This document shows, one piece after another, positions 45,522 through 54,546 of a stretch of 64,000 nucleotides of DNA (position 1 is the first letter of the stretch; the number at the start of each line of letters is the position of its first letter). A program made the translations under genes and the position numbers. The stretch is from Shewanella zhangzhouensis (GTDB lineage Bacteria; Pseudomonadota; Gammaproteobacteria; Enterobacterales; Shewanellaceae). The stretch is from positions 2,478,501 to 2,542,500 of the forward strand of contig NZ_CP080414.1 of NCBI RefSeq assembly GCF_019457615.1, given 5' to 3'. A model generated the notes under the pieces. It did no database searches and was not told the DNA's origin. It was given only the letters and a program-made list of their open reading frames with translations.

Positions 45522-45550
45522 AAAAAAGCCGCCTTGAGGCGGCTTTTTTA
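45522..45550. terminator. Bidirectional terminator between minE and rnd
   Basis: AAAAAAGCCGCC, short loop, GGCGGCTTTTTT; strong stem between convergent operons. Confidence 0.92.
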
Positions 45551-45637
45551 CGATGTGTTTTCGATATCTCAACTGATTGCGATGTGAAGCAGCCTAATCA
45601 TCTCAGCTAACCTATCTCAACTAACCTATCACTGGGG

Positions 45638-46753
45638 CTAGGGTTCCAATACCAGAGCGTGCAGTACTTCAGTAGCGAGTTTCCCGCGCCACCCCTGCAA
45701 CAACAGCGGCGTATCCTCTGCACCACCTTGCCAGCGATATTCAAGATATTCGTGGATATGGCGTTTCGAGCAGAAAAGCTCGCTCGGTAACCCTTCACGC
45801 TCGCAAATCTCGGTGAGCGCGGCCTTGATGTTTTTAAACGCCTGCTTATAGCCGGGCTTGAGTGCAATCACATCAATGGCATCTGGTGGATTATCCACAT
45901 CGGCCTTTTGCAACACTTTCAGGATGTCCTTGCCGTGAATGCGTTTCTCATGCTCTGAGAGGTCGTTGATTTTCAATAAATCACTGATGGAGCGTGGCGG
46001 CTTTTTCGCAAGGGCAATCAGGGCATGGTCTTTAATCACAAAGCCAAGCGCGAGGTCCCGATCAAGCGCACGCTCCAACCGCCAGGCTGCCAGCACTTTA
46101 AGGTAGGCCAATTGCTTAGGGGTCAGCTGAAATGCGTTCTTCACCCTAAGATATGCCGTTGCAGCCTCAGGGCGAAGCAAACGGCCTTCAGTCAGGCGGG
46201 TACCTTCCTCCAGTACCCAATCGAAGCGACCCAGCGTTTTAAGCTTTTGCTCAAGCTGAGGATAAAGCTGATACAGATAAAACACATCATTGGCAGCATA
46301 CTGCAATTGGGCATCTGTCAGAGGGCGCTTTATCCAATCGGTCCGGGATTCTCCCTTGTCCAGGGTTTGCCCCAAACATTCTTCAACGAGTTTGGCATAG
46401 CCAAGGCCATGGCCCATGCCACTGAGCGCGGCCGCAATCTGTGAATCGAACAGGGGTGTGGGCTGAATCCTGCCATAACGGGCAAAGACTTCCAGATCTT
46501 CTGAGCAGGAATGAACCAGCTTAAGGATATTCGGGTTGGTAAGCAGCGCCCAAAAGCCAGATAAATCCTGAATATCGAGCGGGTCTATCAGGGCCAGAGT
46601 ATTGCCATCGTATACCTGAATTAGACCCAACTTGGCGTAATAGGTACGGGTACGCACAAACTCGGTGTCCAATACCAATAATCGGCTTTGGCTGTATTGG
46701 TCGACCAAAGCAGTCAGCGCTTCATCGTCCTTTACGTAGTGAAACTCCAGCAA
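45638..46753 (-). CDS. rnd: Ribonuclease D
   Basis: A 371-residue 3'-5' exoribonuclease for tRNA and structured RNA maturation. The DEDD motifs are LVLDTEFVRTRTYYAKLGLIQV (Exo I), LVHSCSEDLEVF (Exo II) and YAANDVFYLYQLY (Exo III, DEDDy). A C-terminal HRDC domain follows (ALDRDLALGFVIKDHALIALAKKPP). Length matches E. coli RNase D (375). It is downstream of fadD on the same strand but separated by a terminator at 46785-46812, so it probably has its own promoter. Confidence 0.96.
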   Translation of the reverse strand: MLEFHYVKDDEALTALVDQYSQSRLLVLDTEFVRTRTYYAKLGLIQVYDGNTLALIDPLDIQDLSGFWALLTNPNILKLVHSCSEDLEVFARYGRIQPTPLFDSQIAAALSGMGHGLGYAKLVEECLGQTLDKGESRTDWIKRPLTDAQLQYAANDVFYLYQLYPQLEQKLKTLGRFDWVLEEGTRLTEGRLLRPEAATAYLRVKNAFQLTPKQLAYLKVLAAWRLERALDRDLALGFVIKDHALIALAKKPPRSISDLLKINDLSEHEKRIHGKDILKVLQKADVDNPPDAIDVIALKPGYKQAFKNIKAALTEICEREGLPSELFCSKRHIHEYLEYRWQGGAEDTPLLLQGWRGKLATEVLHALVLEP

Positions 46754-46784
46754 ACCTCTCTCCCCTTATCTTGGCTCGTGGCAA

Positions 46785-46812
46785 TAAAAAACCGGCTTTA
46801 CGCCGGTTTTTC
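46785..46812 (-). terminator. Terminator between fadD and rnd
   Basis: On the minus strand AAAAACCGGCG, short loop, GCCGGTTTTTTATT, three bases after the fadD stop. Confidence 0.88.
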
Positions 46813-46814
46813 TA

Positions 46815-48491
46815 TCACGCCTTGTTAAGCTCCTCGTTTCTAAGCTCTCGGCGCAATATTTTACCCACGTTGGTCTTAGGTAACTCATCGCGGAATTCTA
46901 CCAGCTTGGGAACCTTATAGCCCGTTAAATGATGCTTGCAGTGCTTGATAATATCGCTTTCGGTCAAAGATTTGTCTTTGGCTACCACAAAGACTTTGAC
47001 GATTTCACCACTGGCATCATTGGGCACACCTATGGCGGCAACTTCAATCACTTTCGGGTGCATGGCAACCACGTCTTCCACCTCATTGGGAAACACGTTG
47101 AAGCCCGACACCAGGATCATGTCTTTCTTGCGATCAACTATGTAAAAGAATCCCTGTTCATCCATGTAGCCAATGTCACCGGTGGCGAGCCAGCCATTGG
47201 CATCAATTACCTTGGCGGTTTCTTCCGGGCGTTGCCAGTAGCCTTTCATTACCTGGGGGCCTTTGGCGAAGAGTTCACCGGTTTCACCCTGGGGCAGGAC
47301 ATTTCCATCATCGTCACGCACCTGTATCAGGGTCGAAGGCGCCGGGAAACCGATAGAGCCGTTGTAACCTTCAAGGTTGTAGGGACAACAGGCCACCAGC
47401 GGCGAGGCTTCTGTCAAACCATAGCCCTCAAGCAAGCGGGTTTTGGTGATACTTTGCCACTTGTCTGCCACCGCGCGCTGCACCGCCATACCGCCGCCAA
47501 TAGAGAGTTTAAGGCGAGAGAAATCCAGCTGGGTAAACTCTTCGTTGTTCACCAGGGCGTTAAAGAGCGTATTCACTCCGGTCAGCGCGGTAAAAGGATA
47601 CTTGCGCAGATCCGATACAAAGGCCGGAATGTCACGGGGGTTGGTGATAAGCAGGTTCTGTGCGCCTTTATGCAGGAACAGCAAGCAGTTCACCGTTAAG
47701 GCAAAGATGTGATAGAGCGGCAGTGCAGTAACCACAAACTCCTTACCATCGGCAAGCAGCGGCGCGTAGGCCCCATTAGCCTGTAATACGTTGGCCGCCA
47801 CGTTACCATGGCTCAACATGGCGCCTTTTGATACGCCCGTGGTACCGCCCGTATATTGCAAAAATGCCAGTGTATCTATATCGAGCTCTGGCTTGACATA
47901 CTGCATACGGCGGCCTTTTTGCAGGGCGCTCCTGAAGGAGATGGCATGTGGCAAATCGTACTTGGGTACCAACTTTTTGATGTACTTCACCACAAAGTTC
48001 ACCAGGGTACGCTTGGGCGCGCTCAGCAAGTCACCAAGCCCTGTAATAATGACGCTTTCTACCGGCGTGTCGTCCACCACTTCTTCAAGGGTGCGGGCAA
48101 AGTTTGACACCACTACGATGGTTTTCGCGCCGGAATCAATCAGTTGATGCTTAAGCTCCCGCGGGGTATACAGCGGATTGACGTTCACCACCACCAAGCC
48201 TGCACGCAGCACACCAAAAAGTGCAATGGGGTATTGCAGCAGGTTGGGCATCATCAGCGCGACCCTGTCGCCCTTCTTGAGGCCAAGTTCGTTTTGCAGG
48301 TAGGCGGCAAAGGCGCGGCTGCGCTCTTCAAGCTTACGGTAGGTGAGCACCGCACCCATGTTAATAAAGGCAGGTTGATCGGCGTAATCCCTCACCGCCT
48401 GTTCAAACATGTCGACCAAACTGTCAAATCTGCCCGCATCAATTTCAGCAGGCACATCGTGTGGCAAATGATTAATCCAAGGCTTGTCCAC
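46815..48491 (-). CDS. fadD: Long-chain fatty-acid--CoA ligase
   Basis: A 558-residue adenylate-forming enzyme (E. coli FadD 561) that activates long-chain fatty acids for uptake and beta-oxidation. P-loop YTGGTTGVSKG starts at Tyr213; further motifs are YGLTEASPLV, GWLATGDIGYMDEQGF, DRKKDMILVSGFNVFPNE and the C-terminal KTNVGKILRRELR with the catalytic lysine. The start is a GTG with AGGAG eight bases upstream. Rnd-fadD order is as in E. coli. Expected to be under FadR control; an 18-base palindrome lies in its leader. Confidence 0.97.
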   Translation of the reverse strand: MDKPWINHLPHDVPAEIDAGRFDSLVDMFEQAVRDYADQPAFINMGAVLTYRKLEERSRAFAAYLQNELGLKKGDRVALMMPNLLQYPIALFGVLRAGLVVVNVNPLYTPRELKHQLIDSGAKTIVVVSNFARTLEEVVDDTPVESVIITGLGDLLSAPKRTLVNFVVKYIKKLVPKYDLPHAISFRSALQKGRRMQYVKPELDIDTLAFLQYTGGTTGVSKGAMLSHGNVAANVLQANGAYAPLLADGKEFVVTALPLYHIFALTVNCLLFLHKGAQNLLITNPRDIPAFVSDLRKYPFTALTGVNTLFNALVNNEEFTQLDFSRLKLSIGGGMAVQRAVADKWQSITKTRLLEGYGLTEASPLVACCPYNLEGYNGSIGFPAPSTLIQVRDDDGNVLPQGETGELFAKGPQVMKGYWQRPEETAKVIDANGWLATGDIGYMDEQGFFYIVDRKKDMILVSGFNVFPNEVEDVVAMHPKVIEVAAIGVPNDASGEIVKVFVVAKDKSLTESDIIKHCKHHLTGYKVPKLVEFRDELPKTNVGKILRRELRNEELNKA

Positions 48492-48521
48492 AAAAGTCTC
48501 CTAAAACCCCGAGGTAACGGC

Positions 48522-48539
48522 GACGCTTGTCCAAGCGTC
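48522..48539 (-). promoter_or_regulatory. Perfect palindrome in the fadD leader
   Basis: GACGCTTG-TC-CAAGCGTC, eight-base arms and two-base spacer, between the predicted fadD promoter and the ribosome site. The spacing suits a dimeric regulator better than an RNA hairpin. It does not match the FadR consensus. Confidence 0.5.
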
Positions 48540-48593
48540 TAAGGATCGCCGATACGGTTGTTTTAACTTGTTATTATTTACTTACGCACGAAA

Positions 48594-48621
48594 ATCATAC
48601 GGGCGTTTAAATTTTTGACAA
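48594..48621 (-). promoter_or_regulatory. Predicted fadD promoter
   Basis: Minus-strand TTGTCA (48616-48621), 16-base spacer, TATGAT (48594-48599). Five of six matches at each box. The start site would lie near 48587, leaving a leader of about 95 bases. Confidence 0.6.
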
Positions 48622-48664
48622 TCATCACATAATTGCGCTTAAAAGCCCAGCCCCTTTTTAAGGC

Positions 48665-49600
48665 TTATCCGCAGGTGCTCAGAAAGTGACGAATGGCATC
48701 GGCGGTGCCATCCGGGTCGGTCATATGAAGATGATGATCGCCTGCGATAGTTTGCACTTGCAGCTGCCGATAGAGGGGGCGCGCATGCTCCAGCGCCTCG
48801 TGCAGCTTAGCAAATCCCTGCTCTCCCATCAGTAACAGGGTTGGCATTTCGAGATCTCTGATAAACGCCTCGGCGTGCGCCGGTGTGAGCCTGAGCGGTG
48901 AATCCAGCTTAAGTCGGGGGTCGGTTTTGTTATACCAGCCTGATTGGTCGCCCTCGCTGCGATATTCAAAATTACGTGCCAGAATCAACTTGCATGCCGC
49001 TTTATCGAGCCCCGTCAACCTATGTCTTGCCTCGACTATCGCATCCAAACTGGTATAAGCCTTTGCCTGCTCCCCTGTTACCTTTTTTTCGGATAAGGCG
49101 GTGTGAGATGCAAAACTGTCAGCCAGCCGCTTCTGACTCTTGCCTGGTCTCTCGCTAAGCGGCCCAAGTGCTTCTATCAGGATCAGCTTTTCGCAGGCAT
49201 CCGGGTGAGCGGCCACGTAAGCACTGGCCACTATGCCGCCCAGTGAATGACCAATAATGGCCAAAGGCCTTTCACCACGTAGCTTTAAAAACTGTAATAG
49301 TGCATGCAAATCATAGAGGTAATCTATCCAGTGCAGGGGATACTCCCCCGGCCTGTGCGCTGACAGTCCATGCCCCGGCCAGTCAACGGCCAACAGCGTG
49401 ACATCGTTCAATGAGGCCGCGAGCGGCGCAAAACTCTGGGCGTTATCAAGCCAGCCGTGAAGTGCCAGCACCAGCGGCTTGGCTTGGGCATCTGCCCGAG
49501 AGTCGTCTTTGGCTTCATCACTTATCATGCCGCCATATTGCCACCCTGCCAGCCTGATATGGGGCAAGGTGAGCTCCAGCTCTTGAAACTCACTAGTCAT
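48665..49600 (-). CDS. Alpha/beta-fold hydrolase
   Basis: A 311-residue alpha/beta hydrolase. The nucleophile elbow is GHSLGG (serine), with LHGWLDNAQSF as the oxyanion region and HHLHMTDP supplying the likely catalytic histidine. Esterase, lipase or thioesterase activity is possible; a lipid substrate is a guess from its place upstream of fadD. The frame is open to 49633, but the ATG at 49600 has GAGAG upstream and is preferred. A weak hairpin follows its stop. Confidence 0.85.
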   Translation of the reverse strand: MTSEFQELELTLPHIRLAGWQYGGMISDEAKDDSRADAQAKPLVLALHGWLDNAQSFAPLAASLNDVTLLAVDWPGHGLSAHRPGEYPLHWIDYLYDLHALLQFLKLRGERPLAIIGHSLGGIVASAYVAAHPDACEKLILIEALGPLSERPGKSQKRLADSFASHTALSEKKVTGEQAKAYTSLDAIVEARHRLTGLDKAACKLILARNFEYRSEGDQSGWYNKTDPRLKLDSPLRLTPAHAEAFIRDLEMPTLLLMGEQGFAKLHEALEHARPLYRQLQVQTIAGDHHLHMTDPDGTADAIRHFLSTCG

Positions 49601-49656
49601 CAAAACTCTCGCATCGTTATTACTGCCACGCACTCATCCCATCACTGACATACAGT

Positions 49657-49698
49657 GAAAAATGCCGACACCGGCGGTGTTCCGGTATCGGCATTTTC
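49657..49698 (-). terminator. Terminator downstream of the methyltransferase-like gene
   Basis: AAAATGCCGA-C-ACCGG, seven-base loop, CCGGT-A-TCGGCATTTT; 15 pairs with one mismatch. It reads equally on either strand and here ends the minus-strand transcript. Confidence 0.82.
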
Positions 49699-49770
49699 CA
49701 GCATGGGCGCTGACTTAAAGGCCTATTAAAGGTGCAGCAGTGCCCCATTCAACGCTTGAGTCAATCCAGA

Positions 49771-50580
49771 TTAACGCTCCGCCGGTTTGACAAACTTGAG
49801 GGTCATACGGTCACTCTCGCCGATGGCCAGGTAACGTGCCTTATCCGTATCCCCCTTACGAAGTGATGGCGGCAGAGTCCAGACGCCGTCAGCATAGTCT
49901 TTGGTGTCCCTGGGATTCGCGTTTACTTCACTCTTGTCTGCCAGCACAAAGCCTGCAGCGTTAGCTAAACGGATCACTTCATCTTCTTCCATGTAGCCTG
50001 ACTTAAGGCTCATCCCCGGCTTGGCCCTGTGTTCCACTACGCCGAATACACCGCCTGGCTTCAATACATCAAAGGCGGCGCTGAGCACCATCTCTGCTTG
50101 GCCCGCCATGGCCCAGTTATGCATGTTGCGGAATGTCAGCACCACGTCGGCGCTACCGCTTTCTCCCAATGAGGTTTTATGGGGAGGGTCGAAGGTCACG
50201 GTTTTCGCATTCCCCACCTTATCGGCATGGGTTTCGAGCCAGCCTTCCAGCGCCTTACCCAGACGAATACGGTAGGCAGGACTGTTGGCCTCGGGTGCCG
50301 GATTGGTTTCAAAATTCGCAGCAACATACTGGCCATTTTCATTAAGCAGTGGTGCCAGTATTTCGGTATACCAACCGCCACCGGGCCAGAACTCCACCAC
50401 AGTAAGATTGTCCTTCACACCGAAAAAGCTCAGGGTCTCAACGGGATGACGATACTGATCGCGCTCAACATTGGCGGGGGTGCGCAGACTGTTGGCAGCT
50501 GCTTCTTCCAATGTCATGGCATGAGCCATCCCTGTCAGTCCGGCCCAGGATACCAGGCCCGCTACCAGTAACTTGTTCAT
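49771..50580 (-). CDS. Exported class I SAM-methyltransferase-like protein
   Basis: A 269-residue protein with a clear Sec signal peptide (MNKLLVAGLVSWAGLTGMAHA) followed by a Rossmann methyltransferase-like fold: motif I VVEFWPGGGWYTEIL, motif II-like VAANFE, motif IV DVVLTFRNMHNWAM, then VLKPGGVFGVVEH. The strong AAGGAG site before the ATG at 50580 makes the signal-bearing start secure. SAM is not known in the periplasm, so either activity is lost, another ligand is bound, or export is not what it seems. Similar exported proteins occur in proteobacteria, function unknown. Confidence 0.85.
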   Translation of the reverse strand: MNKLLVAGLVSWAGLTGMAHAMTLEEAAANSLRTPANVERDQYRHPVETLSFFGVKDNLTVVEFWPGGGWYTEILAPLLNENGQYVAANFETNPAPEANSPAYRIRLGKALEGWLETHADKVGNAKTVTFDPPHKTSLGESGSADVVLTFRNMHNWAMAGQAEMVLSAAFDVLKPGGVFGVVEHRAKPGMSLKSGYMEEDEVIRLANAAGFVLADKSEVNANPRDTKDYADGVWTLPPSLRKGDTDKARYLAIGESDRMTLKFVKPAER

Positions 50581-50664
50581 CTTGTTCTCCTTGAAATACA
50601 TCGAAATACCTTACCAATACTGGCATCGAAGCTAACAAGGCTCAGGACGTTTTCCAAGGGATAT

Positions 50665-51375
50665 TCATAATTTGTTGCAATTGACCAGGGCATTTACCCG
50701 TCGCCAACAAAGCCAGAGGCATGCCGCCGCCACTGCCAGCCAGGATGCAATCCAAAATACAGGCGGTAACCAGATTAAATCGCTCAGGAGCACGGCATCC
50801 CCCAGCCCCTCAAGCCCCCACAGGTAGGTTGGACTGTTAAGGGCATTCAGAAGCCCTATGAGAGCCAGTAGCCTGAGCAGCATAACCAGCCACGGCGCAC
50901 TGGCGAGCTTCAAAGGCAGAAAAAATAACCCTGCCAGAACCAGTAAAATACCCATTGTCAGCACATCACGGGCGTAAAACAGCAAGACCACCAACACCAT
51001 CACCCCAAGCAAGGCAAAAGCTGGCTTTATACCCCTGGGCCAGGTCGCCATGACAAACAGCGTCAGTCCCCAAACCGCTGCGCCTGCATAACCGCTGAAA
51101 CCTATGACCACAGGCATACCACCACCTGAGAAACAAAGCCCTGCACCATTGGGAAACAACTGGATATGGCTCACTGTCCCACCGGTCAGTAGGGTCGCCA
51201 ATGCATGAGACAGCTCATGGAAAAAGCTTTCCAACCACTTGAAGGGGATGCCGAGGTATGGGATATGGGTGATAAAGGCCGCAACGGCCAGCTCCAGCAG
51301 GAATATGCCACGCCCTGGATGAGGGCTTATGACAGTGCGCTCAGAGGTTGCATTCGATGTGTTGATATCAGGCAT
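50665..51375 (-). CDS. M50-like membrane metallopeptidase
   Basis: A 236-residue membrane protein with a zinc motif HELSH (His53-His57) at the start of a helix, then GGTVSHIQLFPNGAGLCFSGGG and five or six further hydrophobic helices. The arrangement fits the M50B group (peptidase M50B-like, DUF3267-type relatives) seen in Gram-negative bacteria. A site-2-protease role is possible but the third ligand is not obvious. Its start overlaps the small gene upstream by eight bases, so the two are coupled. Confidence 0.82.
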   Translation of the reverse strand: MPDINTSNATSERTVISPHPGRGIFLLELAVAAFITHIPYLGIPFKWLESFFHELSHALATLLTGGTVSHIQLFPNGAGLCFSGGGMPVVIGFSGYAGAAVWGLTLFVMATWPRGIKPAFALLGVMVLVVLLFYARDVLTMGILLVLAGLFFLPLKLASAPWLVMLLRLLALIGLLNALNSPTYLWGLEGLGDAVLLSDLIWLPPVFWIASWLAVAAACLWLCWRRVNALVNCNKL

Positions 51376-51661
51376 AGAGATCTATGCCGACCATGGCACG
51401 AATTTGCTCCCGCCGTTCGCCATGCTGGGTCAACAAATACTCAGCAATGGCACCCCGGCTTTGGGGCGTTTCATCGTAGTTAAGCTGTTGATTAGGCGTG
51501 AATCCGCTATCCCAGGACGCCATCAGCGTTCTTGCCTGAGCGCCAGTCACGCTGGGGGACTGCTCAGGCATTTCGTCGGCTTGCGGTGATGACGCAGGCA
51601 AAGCGCGCGGAATTAGGGCGCTTGCCCCAAAAAACGCAATCTGTGCAGCGTTAATCACCAT
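51368..51661 (-). CDS. Conserved hypothetical protein (97 aa)
   Basis: I do not recognise a function. The protein has a hydrophobic N-terminus (INAAQIAFFGASALI, weak signal or anchor), a Pro/Ser-rich middle and an acidic to amphipathic C-terminus (RGAIAEYLLTQHGERREQI). The C-terminal end, REQIRAMVGIDLYA, resembles a motif of small proteins encoded near tsaB/yoaA in Vibrio and relatives, as far as I recall. It overlaps the M50-like gene by eight bases and lies 17 bases after tsaB, so it is probably in the same operon. Confidence 0.7.
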   Translation of the reverse strand: MVINAAQIAFFGASALIPRALPASSPQADEMPEQSPSVTGAQARTLMASWDSGFTPNQQLNYDETPQSRGAIAEYLLTQHGERREQIRAMVGIDLYA

Positions 51662-51678
51662 ATCAGCGAGTCCTCAGA

Positions 51679-52389
51679 TTATTCACGGCCGGGCAGTTTC
51701 TTCCAGGCCACAGTATCGCGAAGATACACAGGTGCCAAGTCATCCACACTGGTGTGCAGCCCTTCTGCAATGCCTAGTCTGGCAAGAGTCAGCATAGCCT
51801 CAGCGGCAGGAAATTTCACCTCAGTACTGAGCTCCAGGCCGTGTCCGAGAGTCAAAAGCGCTGGATAGGCATCAAAACCTGTACCGCAGGCAAGCTTAAC
51901 GCCGTCAGATACCTTCACCATCGACGGTGGCAATACTGCTTCTTCACCCACCGGTGTCGCCACGCCATCCTGCATCCGATACTCACCCACATAGACTTCA
52001 GACATGCGCGCATCTATGGCGCACAGCACCCGGGTTTCACCGCTCTTTTCCATCGCTTCCTGCGCCATGGCGGCCAGGGTAGAAATACCAATCACCGGCA
52101 GCTCGCGGCCAAGCGCAAGGCCCTGGGTCATGCTGGTACAGATGCGAATGCCAGTAAAGCTGCCCGGGCCACGGCCGTAGGCAATGATGTTGACATCGCT
52201 AATGCTGAGCCCAGCCTTGTTTAACAGCCCATCAATCATGGGCAGCAGGCGCTGGCTGTGCTCACGGGGCGCATCGGCCATATCGGCATAGGTTTCACCC
52301 TTGGCATAAAGCGCGGCGGAGCATGCTTCGGTGCAGGTATCGAGCGCGAGGATCACCGGATTGTCCGGCAGTGCAATTGGCTGCGTCAT
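51679..52389 (-). CDS. tsaB: tRNA t6A modification protein TsaB (YeaZ)
   Basis: A 236-residue member of the Kae1/TsaD fold that forms the scaffold of the TsaBDE complex for threonylcarbamoyl-adenosine at tRNA position 37. Signature ILALDTCTEACSAALY, YGRGPGSFTGIRI and the later LAPVYLRD block. The frame is open to a GTG at 52419, but the ATG at 52389 is preferred: GGAAA precedes it and the length is near E. coli TsaB (231). Operon partner of yoaA as in E. coli. Confidence 0.95.
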   Translation of the reverse strand: MTQPIALPDNPVILALDTCTEACSAALYAKGETYADMADAPREHSQRLLPMIDGLLNKAGLSISDVNIIAYGRGPGSFTGIRICTSMTQGLALGRELPVIGISTLAAMAQEAMEKSGETRVLCAIDARMSEVYVGEYRMQDGVATPVGEEAVLPPSMVKVSDGVKLACGTGFDAYPALLTLGHGLELSTEVKFPAAEAMLTLARLGIAEGLHTSVDDLAPVYLRDTVAWKKLPGRE

Positions 52390-52506
52390 GGGGTACGAGT
52401 TTCCAAAATCGTTGGCCACAGAAAGAGGGCCCTGTGGGTCATTGGGGTGATTTTACCCGATAAAACGCCAGCCATAAAACGGCTAAGGTCAGCAGTCGGA
52501 TTAAAT

Positions 52507-54546
52507 TCAATCAATTGCCTCTAAAAAAGCGCAGGCTGCACCCAAATCACGGGTGCGGGCCATCGGCGGCAAGGATTGCAAAAATGCCTGCCCATAGGGC
52601 CGATTCACCAGACGGTTATCGCAGATAACCAGTACGCCACGGTCGGTCTCATCGCGGATAAGCCTTCCAGCGCCCTGCTTCAGGGCAATCACCGCCTGGG
52701 GCAGCGAAATTTCCAGGAAGGGATCGCCACCTCTCGCCTCTACCCTGCTGGCTCTCGCTCGGTAAAGACTGTCATCCGGCGAGGCAAAGGGGAGCTTATC
52801 GATAATCACGCACGACAGAAGCTTGCCACGCACGTCGACGCCTTCCCAAAAGCTGCCGGTGCCAAGCAGCACCGCTTCACCCAACTGTCTGAATTTGGAT
52901 AGTAATTGCTGCTTACCGCCCTGCCCCTGAACCAGCAGAGGATAGTGGCAGCGGCCAACCAGAGCGCGGGCGACGGCCTCCATCATCCTGTGGCTGGTAA
53001 AGAGAATAAAGGTGCGCCCCTTGGCGGCCTTAATCAGCTTGAGGCACACCTCGGTGAGCTGGCGCACCATGGCATCCTGATTGGCAACGCTGCCAAGGCG
53101 GCGCGGCACACATAACAGAGATTGCCTGGGGTAATCAAAGGGACTGTCGAGCAGCACTTCTTTGCACATTGAGGATTTGGCAGCGCCGCTGGATTGACTT
53201 CGACTGGCATTCCCTCGATTAATAGACGAATGCGCAGCAGATGTGAGCCCAAGTTCTCGGGTAAAAAACTGCAGGCTTCGTTCCACCTGCAAGGTCGCCG
53301 AGGTAAACACCCAGGCGGTGTCTTCGCTGAATAACTCACGGCACGCCTTGGCAATATCGATGGGGGAAATACGTAGCATCAGATGGCGCTCACCGATATC
53401 GATGCCATAGGCAGACCCAGGATCGTCACAGGCGATGAAGCGTACAAGCTTTTGCTTAAGCTCCGGCAGCTTAACGGCAAAATCATCAAGCGGCTCACTG
53501 CGGCCCACATTGGCGAGCAGTAAAGCTTCCAGCGCTGAGAGCTCACCAATCAAATCACCTGCGGCCAATGCCGCGGTTTTATCTTTCAGCAGTTGCCTGA
53601 AATCACTGCTGCCTGCATCCACCAGGCAATTTTGCCAGGCATCCAACTTAATCCGGGCACGCTGCGGCAAAAGCTTAAGCCCCTGGGTATCGCCAAGCTC
53701 GCCTTCGGTGAGCCGCTCTATGCCATCAAGCAGCCGTCGCAGGCTGCCGGTTGAAAGCTGAGAGCCAAAATACTGAATCGCGATATCAGGCAACAGGTGC
53801 GCCTCGTCAAATATCACCGCATCCACATCGGGTAAGAGTTCGGCAAAGCCCGTGTCTTTAAGCACCCTGTCAGCAAAAAACAGGTGATGGTTCACCACAA
53901 TCAAGCGGGCATTCATGGCCCGGGCACGGGCTTTACGGGTAAAGCAGTCTTCATAAAAGGCGCAGCGCTGGCCGGTACAGCTATCCTGAGTGCTGGCCAC
54001 CAGACTGATGGCGCGGGCATCTTCGGCCACGCCGGTCAGATTGCCAAGGTCACCATCTTCTGTGGTTTGCGCAAATTGATTGAGCTTGAGTAAATCATCC
54101 AACAGCTTCTCATCGTGACTGAAGGCCGACTCCATCTGCGCCGCCATCAACCGCTGGCACAAATAATTGCTGCGCCCCTTTAAAATGCTAACTGGCAGGT
54201 GGAGCTTAAGCATCTCCAAAAGGGCCGGTAAGTCTTTATAAAAGAGCTGCTCCTGCAAATTTTTACTGCCGGTACTGACAATCACCTGCTTGCCACTTAA
54301 TAGCGCCGGTACCAGATAAGCGAAGGTTTTGCCCACACCGGTACCTGCTTCCAGTACCAACTTGTGGGAATGACTTAAGCAAGATGCCACTTCCTCTGCC
54401 ATCTGCTGCTGGACCTCACGGCGCCGATAGCCGCGGATAAAACGCGACAGCAGCCCACCCTCATCGAAGACGGCCTGAGTACGGGTTATCAGCTTGTTGG
54501 CAGCGGATTGGGAAGACAAACTTGCTCCAGCATTGAGGTGATTCAC
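52507..54546 (-). CDS. yoaA: XPD/DinG-family helicase YoaA
   Basis: A 679-residue 5'-3' DNA helicase with an iron-sulfur cluster. Walker A EAGTGVGKT (Lys73), DEAH box IFDEAHLLPD, cluster cysteines in NYLCQRL and CTGQRCAFYEDC, and C-terminal motifs GTGSFWEGVDVRG and QGAGRLIRDETDRG. YoaA works with the clamp-loader subunit HolC (chi) in E. coli in replication-fork repair. It is slightly longer than E. coli YoaA (636), with an insert around residue 440 rich in Ser/Asn. Divergent from the his operon. Confidence 0.94.
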   Translation of the reverse strand: MNHLNAGASLSSQSAANKLITRTQAVFDEGGLLSRFIRGYRRREVQQQMAEEVASCLSHSHKLVLEAGTGVGKTFAYLVPALLSGKQVIVSTGSKNLQEQLFYKDLPALLEMLKLHLPVSILKGRSNYLCQRLMAAQMESAFSHDEKLLDDLLKLNQFAQTTEDGDLGNLTGVAEDARAISLVASTQDSCTGQRCAFYEDCFTRKARARAMNARLIVVNHHLFFADRVLKDTGFAELLPDVDAVIFDEAHLLPDIAIQYFGSQLSTGSLRRLLDGIERLTEGELGDTQGLKLLPQRARIKLDAWQNCLVDAGSSDFRQLLKDKTAALAAGDLIGELSALEALLLANVGRSEPLDDFAVKLPELKQKLVRFIACDDPGSAYGIDIGERHLMLRISPIDIAKACRELFSEDTAWVFTSATLQVERSLQFFTRELGLTSAAHSSINRGNASRSQSSGAAKSSMCKEVLLDSPFDYPRQSLLCVPRRLGSVANQDAMVRQLTEVCLKLIKAAKGRTFILFTSHRMMEAVARALVGRCHYPLLVQGQGGKQQLLSKFRQLGEAVLLGTGSFWEGVDVRGKLLSCVIIDKLPFASPDDSLYRARASRVEARGGDPFLEISLPQAVIALKQGAGRLIRDETDRGVLVICDNRLVNRPYGQAFLQSLPPMARTRDLGAACAFLEAID

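Larger units (their letters stand above)
45143..45637. other. minE-rnd convergent intergenic region with MITE and terminator
   Basis: 495 bases with no supported gene. It contains MITE copy 2 (45198-45462) with its TTAG duplications, 59 bases of unassigned sequence, the terminator at 45522-45550 and an AT-rich tail. Short frames inside the MITE are shared with copy 1 only because the DNA is conserved. Confidence 0.8.
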
